DNA from: CAYQDR01 sp964416315
Lineage (GTDB): Bacteria; Methylomirabilota; Methylomirabilia; Rokubacteriales; DASRDR01
Assembly: GCA_964416315.1 (NCBI GenBank)
Contig: CAYQDR010000012.1
Coordinates: 1-60,840 of the forward strand
DNA: 60,840 bases
Direction of reading: 5' to 3'
Under the pieces are notes generated by a model. That model was not told the DNA's origin. It ran no database searches and saw only the letters and a list, made by a program, of their open reading frames with translations. How positions within the stretch are numbered: the first letter of the stretch is position 1; each line of letters opens with the position of its first letter. This document shows, in pieces, positions 51,807-59,974 of the stretch. The position numbers and the translations under genes are program-made.

Positions 51807-52789
51807 GCGGGCTCCTCCTTGGGCGGATCGAAGAGGCGGAAGAGCAGGACCAGGGCGAGGACCAGGGGCGGGACCAGGCTCAGCGAGACGGCGGCCGCCG
51901 CGCCGAACTGGCCGCCCTTCACCGCGAGCCAGTACGCGTGCGTCCCGATGATCGGGAACATGATCCGTCCCCCGGTGAGCACCCAGATGTTGGCCAAATC
52001 GGCGAACGCGGTCGTCAGGGAGAGGAACACCGCCAGGGCCAGGAAGCGCTTGAGGAGCGGTACCGTCACGAGCCAGAAGCGGCGCCAGCCCGCCTTGCAC
52101 TCCAGCGCCGCGGAGTCGAAGAGCTCCTGCGGGATCGCGTTGAGGCCAGCGAGGAGGAAGACGGCAGTGAAGGAACCCCCGCGCCAGACGTTGAACAGGA
52201 CGACGCTCAAGAAGTCGTAGGCGCCGAAGCCGAGCCAGCCGTCCACGGCCCACTTGAGGCGGCCCAAGAGCAGGCTGTGCGGCGCGATGAGCGGGGGGTT
52301 GAGGGTCCAGTACCACCCGATGATGGTGACGCCCCCCGGGTAGGCCCAGGGCAGGAACACTGCGAGGAAAGCGAGCGCCCGGCCCGGGAACGGCCGCGCC
52401 AGGAGGAGGGCGAGGGCCACCCCCACGACGAGCTTGGCGATGGTCGTGATCACGAAATAGGCAGCGGTGTGGGCCGCTGCCCTCCAGTACTCGCCGTCGC
52501 CCAGGAGGCGTCGGTAGTTGTCGAGGCCGACGAAGGCGGGCGGACCGTCCAGATAGACCGAGTGGTTCGTGACGCTGACCCATCCCTGCCAGGCTACGGG
52601 GTACGCCAGCACGCCGAGGACCAAGAGGAAGGCCGGCAGGGTGAGCAGGTAGGCGGCGACAACCTCCCGGCGGCGCGGAGCACGCTGCGGCCGGCGCCCT
52701 GGGCAGTCGCGCGCCGACTTCACGGGAACGGCCCGGATCGGCCCTTCGGCCATCGGAGCACCCGTCTGCCCGTGCCCTCCGGAGGTCAC
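51803..52789 (-). CDS. CUT1 sugar ABC permease, MalF/UgpA-like
   Basis: A 328-residue permease. After a basic N-terminal tail, AAYLLTLPAFLLVLGVLAYP is helix 1 and FVGLDNYRRLLGD is the family's periplasmic block. The EAA loop is SAALECKAGWRRFWLVTVPL. The GTG at 52789 overlaps the reductase stop; an internal ATG 12 codons later is possible. Confidence 0.9.
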   Translation of the reverse strand: MTSGGHGQTGAPMAEGPIRAVPVKSARDCPGRRPQRAPRRREVVAAYLLTLPAFLLVLGVLAYPVAWQGWVSVTNHSVYLDGPPAFVGLDNYRRLLGDGEYWRAAAHTAAYFVITTIAKLVVGVALALLLARPFPGRALAFLAVFLPWAYPGGVTIIGWYWTLNPPLIAPHSLLLGRLKWAVDGWLGFGAYDFLSVVLFNVWRGGSFTAVFLLAGLNAIPQELFDSAALECKAGWRRFWLVTVPLLKRFLALAVFLSLTTAFADLANIWVLTGGRIMFPIIGTHAYWLAVKGGQFGAAAAVSLSLVPPLVLALVLLFRLFDPPKEEPA

Positions 52790-53823
52790 CCCGGCGGGTG
52801 CCGATCCGGGTCGATACCCCGGATCAGGTTTCGGACGAGCGTGAGGCGCGGCACGGGGACACCTGCGCGGTCGGCGCGGTCCACGAGGTCCGAGAGCACC
52901 TCGTCCACCTCGAGCGCGCGGCCGGCGAGGAGGTCTTGGGTCATCGACGGGAGAGTCTCGACCCCTCCCGTCGAGGTGCCGGACGGAGCGCCGGACAGCG
53001 CGCGGATTGTCTCCTCGTCGGGCCGGTCCACGTAGGTCCGGATCGGAAAGTTGACGTAGTCTCCCACCCTGACGCCGCAGGCGGCGGCGACGCTCTCGGC
53101 CTCGCGGACGAGGGAGAGGTACGCGCGCGTGAGGTCGGGGGCGCGGAAGAGCCGCGGGATGCTGGCGCGGGTCAGGACCGACACGCCGAAGATGCCTGCG
53201 GCGTTACACGCCTTGGACCAGAGCACGCTGCGGATGTCGGCCGATGCCTCCGCGGGGATGCCCGCCTTGCGCAAGAGCTTCGCAGCGGCAGTGGTGCGGG
53301 TGGAGATCCCACCCGCCAGCTCTCCCAAGTAAGTGGCCCCCAGGCTGGTGACGGTGATCTGCCCGTCCGGCTCGCGCTGGCCCCCCAGGATCGTCGCGGC
53401 GCCGACGACCCAATCCGACCCGAAGGCCTGGGTCAGGAGGTCGTCTTTGAGGACGCCGTTCTGGAGGCCCCCGACCCAGGCCCCGGTGTCATGGGCATCC
53501 GGCCAGACGGCGCGGACCCCCTCGATTGCGGCGCGGAGCTGGTAGCCCTTGGTGGCGAAGAGCACGCCCGTGCCGGCCGGCAGCCGCGCCGGGTCGGCCG
53601 TGACCCCGACCGTCCCGGGTGCCGCCGGCGCGGCGGCCACCACCGTCTCCAGGCTGACCACTCCGCGGAGCCGGACGCGTCCGGCTGCGAGAAGACGCGC
53701 CGCGGTGGTCGGGGTCGCGAGGAGCGTCACGACTTGACCGCTCGCGGCGATCAACGCGGTGAATGCCTGCCCGAGCGAGCCGGCACCGACGAACGCGAGC
53801 CCGGGCGATGCGCCCTCCGTCAT
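52786..53823 (-). CDS. Ketopantoate reductase-like (PanE/ApbA) dehydrogenase
   Basis: A 345-residue NADPH-dependent 2-oxoacid reductase-like enzyme. The Rossmann motif is FVGAGSLGQAF, and the catalytic lysine and asparagine are in LWSKACNAAGIFG. TLPSMTQDLLAGRALEVDEV matches the C-terminal PanE block. Being inside a transporter operon, it more likely acts in a catabolic pathway than in pantothenate synthesis. TGA overlaps the MalF-like GTG. Confidence 0.85.
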   Translation of the reverse strand: MTEGASPGLAFVGAGSLGQAFTALIAASGQVVTLLATPTTAARLLAAGRVRLRGVVSLETVVAAAPAAPGTVGVTADPARLPAGTGVLFATKGYQLRAAIEGVRAVWPDAHDTGAWVGGLQNGVLKDDLLTQAFGSDWVVGAATILGGQREPDGQITVTSLGATYLGELAGGISTRTTAAAKLLRKAGIPAEASADIRSVLWSKACNAAGIFGVSVLTRASIPRLFRAPDLTRAYLSLVREAESVAAACGVRVGDYVNFPIRTYVDRPDEETIRALSGAPSGTSTGGVETLPSMTQDLLAGRALEVDEVLSDLVDRADRAGVPVPRLTLVRNLIRGIDPDRHPPG

Positions 53824-53993
53824 GCTCGTCCTCCGAGACGTGGACTGTACGCCCATTGCGCGCCTCGCCGCAAGTGCGGCGGGTCCGCCGGCGGGGCGCA
53901 GGACCCGCCGGGGCGGCTCGCGCACGGTGGAGCGGCGTGCATCTCGGCGCGAGGTGAAACGGGCCGTCGCGCGCAAACGGGGCCGTCGCGTGC

Positions 53994-54023
53994 TTGACAG
54001 CCCCTGCGAACGCGACCTAGCCT
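53994..54023 (+). promoter_or_regulatory. Candidate sigma-70 promoter for the SDR gene
   Basis: TTGACA (53994-53999) is a perfect -35, with TAGCCT (54018-54023) 18 bases later as a weak -10. It lies 53 bases before the SDR ATG in a divergent gap. Confidence 0.4.
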
Positions 54024-54076
54024 ACCCGTGACCCGGCGCGTGCTCGTGCGGTGCGTGGGTTCAGAGGAGGTCGTCC

Positions 54077-54874
54077 ATGGACCTGGGCCTCAAGGGCAAA
54101 GTCGCGATCGTGACGGGCGGCAGCGAAGGGATCGGGAAGGCGACGGCTCGCGCCCTGGCACGCGAGGGCGCCAAGGTGGCGATCTGCGCGCGGCGGCGCG
54201 ACGTGCTGGAGCGGGCGACTCGCGAGATCCAGGACGCTACGGGCGGAGACGTCCTGCCCGTCGTCGCCGACGTCAGCAAGTCCGGCGAGGTCGAGCACCT
54301 GGTCCAGACTGTCGTCGCGACGTACGGCAGGCTCGACATCCTGGTGAACAACGCAGGCGTGGGGGCGGCCGGGGCGTTCGAGGCGGTGGGCGACGACGCG
54401 TGGCACGCGGACCTGGAGCTGAAGCTCTTCGGCGCCATCCGCTGCGCTCGCCTCGCGATCCCCCACATGCGGGCGCAGGGGGGCGGCCGCATCATCAACG
54501 TGCTGAACTGGCAGGCCAAGACCCCCTGGACCGCGTCCACCCCCACCTCGGTCAGCCGGGCAGCCGGCATGGCCCTCACGAAGGTCCTGTCCAAGGAGTT
54601 CGCCAAGAGCAACATCCTGGTGAACTGCGTCCTGATCGGCACGATCAAGAGCGCGCAGAACGACCGGCAGTATCACGCCGCCCGGGGGAAGCATCCCGCG
54701 TTGACGCTTGAGCAGTTCTACAGCGAGATGGCGCATCAGCGCGGGTGTCCCCTGGGACGGGCAGGCGAGCCCGAAGAGGCCGGCGACGTCATCGCTTTCC
54801 TCGCCTCGGAGCGCGCCAGCTACGTGAGCGGCGTCGCTCTCAACCTGGACGGCGGCGCCTCCGCGGTCGTCTAG
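54077..54874 (+). CDS. Short-chain dehydrogenase/reductase with altered active site
   Basis: A 265-residue SDR-fold protein. The cofactor motif VTGGSEGIGKATA and the NNAGVG strand are intact, and the C-terminus (PEEAGDVIAFLASERASYVSG) is canonical. But where the catalytic YxxxK should be, the sequence reads T-S-V-S-R (SVSRAAGMALTK), so Tyr becomes Thr and Lys becomes Arg; the serine position (NVLNWQAK) is also changed. It may bind NAD(P)H without classical reduction, or use another mechanism. It is the only plus-strand gene between the permeases and the binding protein. Confidence 0.88.
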   Translation: MDLGLKGKVAIVTGGSEGIGKATARALAREGAKVAICARRRDVLERATREIQDATGGDVLPVVADVSKSGEVEHLVQTVVATYGRLDILVNNAGVGAAGAFEAVGDDAWHADLELKLFGAIRCARLAIPHMRAQGGGRIINVLNWQAKTPWTASTPTSVSRAAGMALTKVLSKEFAKSNILVNCVLIGTIKSAQNDRQYHAARGKHPALTLEQFYSEMAHQRGCPLGRAGEPEEAGDVIAFLASERASYVSGVALNLDGGASAVV

Positions 54875-54941
54875 GGCGGCGCGGCAGGCGGCCCAATCCG
54901 GCCGCGTGGCGCGGCCTCGGTCAGGCCGGGCGGCACGCCCG

Positions 54942-56150
54942 TCAGTGGGGGGACAGCCGGGTGTCGTAGCGCTGTCCGGCCTTCAACACCAGGTGGACGT
55001 CCCCCAGGACCTCGACGCGTCGGAGGGGGTCGCCGCGCACCGAGATGATGTCCGCCAGCTTGCCGGGCTCGAGGGTGCCGATCGTGTCGGCCTGGCCGCA
55101 GGCCTCGGCGGCGTGTCTGGTTCCGGCGAGGATGAGGTCCATCGGTGCCATGCCGAACTCGGACAGCAGCCGGACCTCCGCCATGAGCCCGATGCCCGCG
55201 TCGTCAGAGCCCAGCACGTACTTCACGCCCGCCTCGATGGCCCGCCACTGGCACTCCCGGACGACCGCCTTGATCCGCTGGATGTTCTCCTCCCGGCGCC
55301 GCTGCTCCTCCACATCGGCCAGCTTGCTCGGCATGGCGAGGAGACCCACGGTGCCGACGAGGTAGACCCCGTGCTGCACCATCAGTTCCACGTTCCGCTC
55401 GTCGAGGAACCAGCCGTGCTCCACGGTCGCGATGCCGGCCTCCAGCCCGAGGTTGAGCCCCTCGCCCCCCATGGCGTGGGCGGCCACACGTCGGCCGAGG
55501 CGGCCGGCCTCGTCCACCGCCGCGCGGATCTCCGCCTCGGACATGTAGCACGGAATCGTGCGCGCACGCGCGTGCGAGACGCCCTGGGAGGCGTACACGC
55601 GGAAGAGGCCGTCGGTGATGTAGATCTTGATGAAGGCAGCTCCCATATGCAGGTTCTCGCGCACGGCGGCGCGCACGGCATCCACGCCGTCGCACGGCGT
55701 CCCCATCACCCCGTGGCCGTGGGAGGTCCGGATCCCCTTCCCGGCGGTGATCAGGCGGGGACCCGGGATGTAGCCTCGCTCGATCCCGTCGCGCATGTGG
55801 GCGTCCATGAAATTGTGCTCGGCCATGTCCCGCAGGGTCGTGATGCCGGAGAGCAGCTTGCGCCGCACGTGGCGCACCGCCCGCAGGTATTTGATCGGTT
55901 CGGGGTCCTGGACCTGCTCCAGGGTGGTGCGCGGGTCGTCGTGGGTGATCACCAGGTGGCCGTGGCCGTCGATCAGGCCGGGCAGCAGGGTTTCGTCCCC
56001 GAGGTCGATCGCCTCCACCCCCGGGGGAATCGGGACGTCCTGCGTCCGACCCACAGCGACGATCCTCTCGCCGTCGACGAGCACCGTCGCCGGCCCAACG
56101 GTTGGGCGCCCTGTGCCGTCGATCAGTCGCTGGCTACGAATGGCGAGCAT
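54942..56150 (-). CDS. Amidohydrolase, imidazolonepropionase-like
   Basis: A 402-residue metal-dependent amidohydrolase. Metal ligands appear in order: HxH in IDGHGHLVI, a lysine in FIKIYITD, histidines in AAHAMGGEG and VEHGWFLD, and the aspartate of GSDDAG. IGTLEPGKLADIISVRGDPL closes the composite beta domain. Members hydrolyse cyclic amides, dipeptides or organophosphate-like compounds. It faces the SDR gene convergently. Confidence 0.88.
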   Translation of the reverse strand: MLAIRSQRLIDGTGRPTVGPATVLVDGERIVAVGRTQDVPIPPGVEAIDLGDETLLPGLIDGHGHLVITHDDPRTTLEQVQDPEPIKYLRAVRHVRRKLLSGITTLRDMAEHNFMDAHMRDGIERGYIPGPRLITAGKGIRTSHGHGVMGTPCDGVDAVRAAVRENLHMGAAFIKIYITDGLFRVYASQGVSHARARTIPCYMSEAEIRAAVDEAGRLGRRVAAHAMGGEGLNLGLEAGIATVEHGWFLDERNVELMVQHGVYLVGTVGLLAMPSKLADVEEQRRREENIQRIKAVVRECQWRAIEAGVKYVLGSDDAGIGLMAEVRLLSEFGMAPMDLILAGTRHAAEACGQADTIGTLEPGKLADIISVRGDPLRRVEVLGDVHLVLKAGQRYDTRLSPH

Positions 56151-56350
56151 GGCGCATCTCCATGCCCCGGCGCGTGGGGCGCTTCGGTCCGGCGTGGCGC
56201 GGTCCGGGCGGGTCGCATCGTCAGGGGGGCCGAGCACGGGCTCCGGGCGGAAAGGAGTCTCGGTCCCGAGCACTGCTACCGCTGACGCCGCGCCCCCCCC
56301 GGGCCCCCCGCCGAACCGGACGGGGGCTGTTTCCGCGGGGCTGATCCGGA

Positions 56351-57382
56351 TCAGCATGCGCGCCCGGCGAGCTCGCGTCGAACAATCTGGGTGCCCAGGA
56401 CGAGGGCGTGGAGCTTGAGGCGCGCGGCCTCGCGCGACCGCGCGGCCATTCCGCAGTCGGGCGCCGCGAGCAAGCGGTCGACCGGGAGGATCGCCAGGGC
56501 CGCCTGCAGGCGCGCCGCGACGGTCTCCGGCGTCTCGACCTCGTCGGTCCCGACGTCGATCACCCCGAGCTGGACCATCTTGCCCGGAAGCTTCGCCAGC
56601 ACGGCCGCGTCGAAACGCGGCTCGGCCACCTCCAGCGAGTACTGCGCGACCCGCGCCCGCGCCAGGTGAGGGAAGATCTCCTCGTAGCCGTACGTCCACT
56701 CCTTCTCCCTCAACCGCGCCCGGTAGCCGTAGCAGATGTGGACGCAGCTTGTGACCGCGGTCCCGTCGAACGCCCGGTCGAGCGCCTCGACGCCCCAGTC
56801 CGCCAGCTTCCACGGGATCCGCGTAAAGACCGGCTCGTCGAGCTGGACCATCTCGCAGCCCGCGGCGGCGAGCCCCCGGATCTCCTCGTTGAGCGCCGTC
56901 GCGTACGCCAGCGCGAGGGCGCGCTCGTCGCCGTAGTGCTCGTCCGCGGTCCCGTCCACCAGGGTCGAGGGACCGGGGAGGGTCGCCTTGATCGGTCTCG
57001 ACGTGTGGCGTCTCAAGAAACGGTAGTCGTCGAGTGTCCGGTGAGTTCGCAGCCGAATCGGCCCGACGACGCGCGGCACGTCCTGGGTGAACTTGCCGGC
57101 GCGCATCGCCTTGGGCGCCAGCCGCTCGGTGTCGACGCCGTCGAGCTGGTGGAGGAAGTAGCTGTAGTGAGTCCCGCGACGCTGCTCGCCGTCGCACACG
57201 ATGTCGATGCCCGCTGCCTCCTGATCCCGCAGGGCGACGAGGGTGGCGTCGTCCTGCGCTTCAGCCAGCGCCTCCCCCTGGAGCTTCCAGCTACCGACGA
57301 CGCTGTACCAGTTCGCGGCGAGCCAGGACGGTTTCGGCATGCTGCCGACGACCGTCGTGGGGATCAGGGGCAGACCAACCAT
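56351..57382 (-). CDS. Core MetE-like methyltransferase (C-terminal barrel only)
   Basis: A 343-residue protein corresponding to only the C-terminal half of cobalamin-independent methionine synthase. The start PLIPTTVVGSMPKP is typical. The zinc ligands are kept: H-x-C in SCVHICYGYR (about 214), a glutamate in YSLEVAEPRFD, and a cysteine in AAPDCGMAAR. Without the N-terminal half it should not use folate as MetE does, so it probably methylates or demethylates a pathway metabolite. It lies between an amidohydrolase and a dioxygenase. Confidence 0.85.
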   Translation of the reverse strand: MVGLPLIPTTVVGSMPKPSWLAANWYSVVGSWKLQGEALAEAQDDATLVALRDQEAAGIDIVCDGEQRRGTHYSYFLHQLDGVDTERLAPKAMRAGKFTQDVPRVVGPIRLRTHRTLDDYRFLRRHTSRPIKATLPGPSTLVDGTADEHYGDERALALAYATALNEEIRGLAAAGCEMVQLDEPVFTRIPWKLADWGVEALDRAFDGTAVTSCVHICYGYRARLREKEWTYGYEEIFPHLARARVAQYSLEVAEPRFDAAVLAKLPGKMVQLGVIDVGTDEVETPETVAARLQAALAILPVDRLLAAPDCGMAARSREAARLKLHALVLGTQIVRRELAGRAC

Positions 57383-57423
57383 GCCCGCCTCCGGAGTTGC
57401 CCGCCCAGCCGTGAGCCGGACGC

Positions 57424-58470
57424 TCAGCTCGTCCGGGCCCGGTCCCTCGCCAGGAACGGCTCGAGTTTGGCCAGCGCCTGCCTGGCCTCTTCGCGCCGTG
57501 ACGGGTCCGGGTCCCGCTGGGCGATCCGCAGCAACGCGGCCCGCGCGACCGGGTTGCCCTGGCGCGCGAGCTCGAAGGCCTCTCGGTCGCGATTCGCCAC
57601 GTAGCGGGGATCGTAGGGCACGACCCGGAGCTGGGCGCGCGTCCAGTAGTACTGACGGTCGGTGGACTTCCACCCGCGGTAGACCTCTTCCCACGTCAGC
57701 TCCCCCATGTGCGGCCGGAGGGAGGTCTCGCAGATCGGTTGCGACGGGGCCTGGTAGCGGTAGTCCACGGAGAGCCGCAGGCGGTCGCGCGTGAGGTTCG
57801 GGAGGCCCCGGTGGACCATCATGCTGTGGAACACCACGACGTCGCCGGTTCGGTAGTCGGTTGAGTGCCAGCAATCCGGCAGCGTCTCCGGCGGGATCGA
57901 CATGCCACCGGCGCCCAGGCTGGGGTGATACTCGCGGACCCCGCCCCGATGGGAGCCGGCGTTGAGTTGGAGACCCCCGAGCTCCTTCGGGCAGTCGCCG
58001 AGCGGAATCCACGCCGTGTAGGTCTGCGGCGTGCCCTGGATGAAAACGAAGTCCTGGTGGGGGGGCGTCGTGTGCTCGACGTTCTGAGGGAAGATCAGCC
58101 GCGCGATCTTCTGGGGGTGGAGCAAGGCCGGCTCGCTCACGAGCGTGCTCATGGTGCCGAGCAGCGCGGAGTGGTGGGCGAGCGCGTGGAACGCCTCCAG
58201 CCGCTGGACCCGGTAGTAGACGTCGAGGAACGCGGGCTCGGGCTCCACGCAGGCGCGTGCCGGATCGACCTGCCCGTCGAGAGGGTCGGACCCCTCCAGC
58301 AGCCACCCGCCCTGCCGGCAGCATTCGAGAACGGCGCGGCGCAGGTCCAGGACCTCCACGTGCGGCAGCAGGCCCCGGAGAAGGACGAAGCCGGTCTCGT
58401 CCATCCGGGCACGGAGATCGGCCGGCCTGGCGAGGAGGTCGTTCGACGGAATGAGCTCGCCCGGTACCAC
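57424..58470 (-). CDS. Phytanoyl-CoA dioxygenase (PhyH) family protein
   Basis: A 348-residue Fe(II)/2-oxoglutarate oxygenase. The iron ligands are HxD in PPHQDFVFIQG (about 137) and the distal histidine in SMMVHRGLPN (about 218), with an arginine (DRLRLSVDYR) for oxoglutarate. The GTG start at 58470 follows AGGAGG. The final 60 residues are helical and basic. PhyH members hydroxylate alkyl groups and can remove N-, O- or S-linked carbons. Confidence 0.88.
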   Translation of the reverse strand: MVPGELIPSNDLLARPADLRARMDETGFVLLRGLLPHVEVLDLRRAVLECCRQGGWLLEGSDPLDGQVDPARACVEPEPAFLDVYYRVQRLEAFHALAHHSALLGTMSTLVSEPALLHPQKIARLIFPQNVEHTTPPHQDFVFIQGTPQTYTAWIPLGDCPKELGGLQLNAGSHRGGVREYHPSLGAGGMSIPPETLPDCWHSTDYRTGDVVVFHSMMVHRGLPNLTRDRLRLSVDYRYQAPSQPICETSLRPHMGELTWEEVYRGWKSTDRQYYWTRAQLRVVPYDPRYVANRDREAFELARQGNPVARAALLRIAQRDPDPSRREEARQALAKLEPFLARDRARTS

Positions 58471-58552
58471 GGTCCTCCTCCCTGATCCCGAAGCGGTCAC
58501 GAGCGGAACGGGGCCGGTAACGCGCCCAGTCTACGGGCGGTCGGCGGCGCTG

Positions 58553-58885
58553 TCAAAGGCGGGCCGCGCCGGCGCGCCGGTCTTCGCCTCCCATCGAGAG
58601 GCCGCCGACGCACGCCCGCGCGATCCCCAGGTGGCGGAGGAGCTGGTGGAGGTCTTCCACCGACGCGGGTTGCGAGTACGCCTCCGGCGCGGCCGGGACC
58701 TCGGAGGCGCCGTGGCCGCGCACGTCGTACGTGATCACGCGGTACCGGCTGGCGAACGCCGCGACCTGTGGCTCCCACATCGCGGCGCCGCACGCGAACC
58801 CGTGGCACCACACGAGCGGTCGCCCGCGGCCGGCTTCCTCGTAGTAGATCCCCACACCATTGACCTTCGCGATGGGCATGGTCAC
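58553..58885 (-). pseudogene. Alpha/beta hydrolase, truncated after the nucleophile motif
   Basis: A 110-residue fragment: VNGVGIYYEEAGRGRPLVWC, oxyanion HG, RVITYDVRGHGASEVP and the nucleophile elbow GGLSMGG, then eleven unrelated residues and a stop. Intact relatives are about 270-300 residues, such as the one at 10669-11559. The acid and histidine of the triad are missing, so it is inactive. The PhyH gene begins 82 bases on. Confidence 0.85.
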
Positions 58886-58922
58886 ACCCTCCGCAACCGG
58901 ACTGTCCCGTCCAGGCCCGTGC

Positions 58923-59597
58923 TCAGAGTACCCGGTACTGCTCGAAAAGGGCGCGGATGTCGCCGCCGTGGCGCAGGCGCTCGCGCACGACCGACTCCTT
59001 GTCCCTGACCTCCTCGGCGCGTTCGATGACCCTGTCCACGACGTCCGCCGGGATGATCAGGATGCCATCGATGTCACCCAGCACGAAGTCGCCCGGGCGC
59101 GTGGCGACGCGGCCGATCTCGAGGGGGATGTTGAAGTCGGTGATGTCCCAGCGCCATACCGCGGTCAACGGCGAGTGATAGCGGCAGAACACCGGGTACC
59201 CAATATCGAGGATCTGCTGGGAGTCCCGCAGCCCGCCGGCGATCACCGTGCCCGTCGCCCCCCGCGCCCGCGCGACGTTACTCATGAGCTCGCCCCAGTG
59301 GGCGGCGCTGGACTCGTCCCCGGGGTGGATCACGACGACGCTCCCGGGGGCGATGTTCTCGAGCATCTCGATCTGCTTGTACCTGGGATCCACCCCGTCG
59401 TCCGCGTGCCGCGCCCGACCCCGAACGGTATAGACGAGCCCGGCAACCTTCATCGCCCGGTCCAGTGGCCGAATGTCCGCCGGCAGGCACTGGTTGCGGT
59501 AGCCCAGCTGGTCGAGGATGTCGGCCACTACCCCGGTATAGAGGGTGTGCAGGCGTTCGCGGCGTTCGCGCTGCCGGTCTGGCTCGCTGATCCCCAT
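58923..59597 (-). CDS. RraA-like aldolase/demethylmenaquinone methyltransferase-like protein
   Basis: A 224-residue RraA-family protein. TGVVADILDQLGYRNQCLPA opens the fold, GGLRDSQQI carries the conserved arginine and aspartate of the metal/substrate site, and GDFVLGDIDGILIIPADVVD is the family end block. Many members are HMG/CHA-type aldolases acting on 4-hydroxy-4-methyl-2-oxoglutarate or oxaloacetate; that role is more likely here than RNase E control, given the catabolic neighbours. Confidence 0.88.
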   Translation of the reverse strand: MGISEPDRQRERRERLHTLYTGVVADILDQLGYRNQCLPADIRPLDRAMKVAGLVYTVRGRARHADDGVDPRYKQIEMLENIAPGSVVVIHPGDESSAAHWGELMSNVARARGATGTVIAGGLRDSQQILDIGYPVFCRYHSPLTAVWRWDITDFNIPLEIGRVATRPGDFVLGDIDGILIIPADVVDRVIERAEEVRDKESVVRERLRHGGDIRALFEQYRVL

Positions 59598-59720
59598 GTC
59601 TCAGGGCCTCCTCGCGTGTTCGAGTCGAAGACGGTCGGCCCGGACGCGGCGTTTCTGAGCCCTTGTGGCCCGCTGTCCTGGGGGGGCCGACTGCACTGGC
59701 TTTTTGGGGTAAAATAGCTC

Positions 59721-59749
59721 TTGACAAGTTCCGTGGCTAGTGCTATTGG
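59721..59749 (+). promoter_or_regulatory. Sigma-70 promoter with extended -10 for the binding-protein gene
   Basis: TTGACA (59721-59726), 17-base spacer and TATTGG (59744-59749) preceded by TGC (extended -10). It lies in an unusually AT-rich patch and points to the binding-protein gene 225 bases away. Confidence 0.55.
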
Positions 59750-59974
59750 GCGGGGGCAAAGGGAAGTCTCGGAGTCGGGTTGATCCTTCCCCGCCCTGTA
59801 GCCGAACCCATCAGACAAGGACAGGGGCCGAAGGCCCTGCTGCCGAGCCGGCGTTCGTCCGGCCGACCGGACAGGGTCTCCGCCGGCTTCAGGCCCGACG
59901 ACGGGGGGCGTCTCTCTTGTGGGCCATTGACCGAAGACACGGGTTCACGCCTGTGGGAGTGAGGAGGTGGAGGG
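59750..59974 (+). other. Long structured leader without a gene
   Basis: Between promoter and ATG no gene is seen. The RNA could form several hairpins, for example GTCCGG-CCGA-CCGGAC and CAGGGGCC-GAA-GGCCCTG, before the GAGGAGG ribosome site. No riboswitch class is recognised. Confidence 0.45.
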
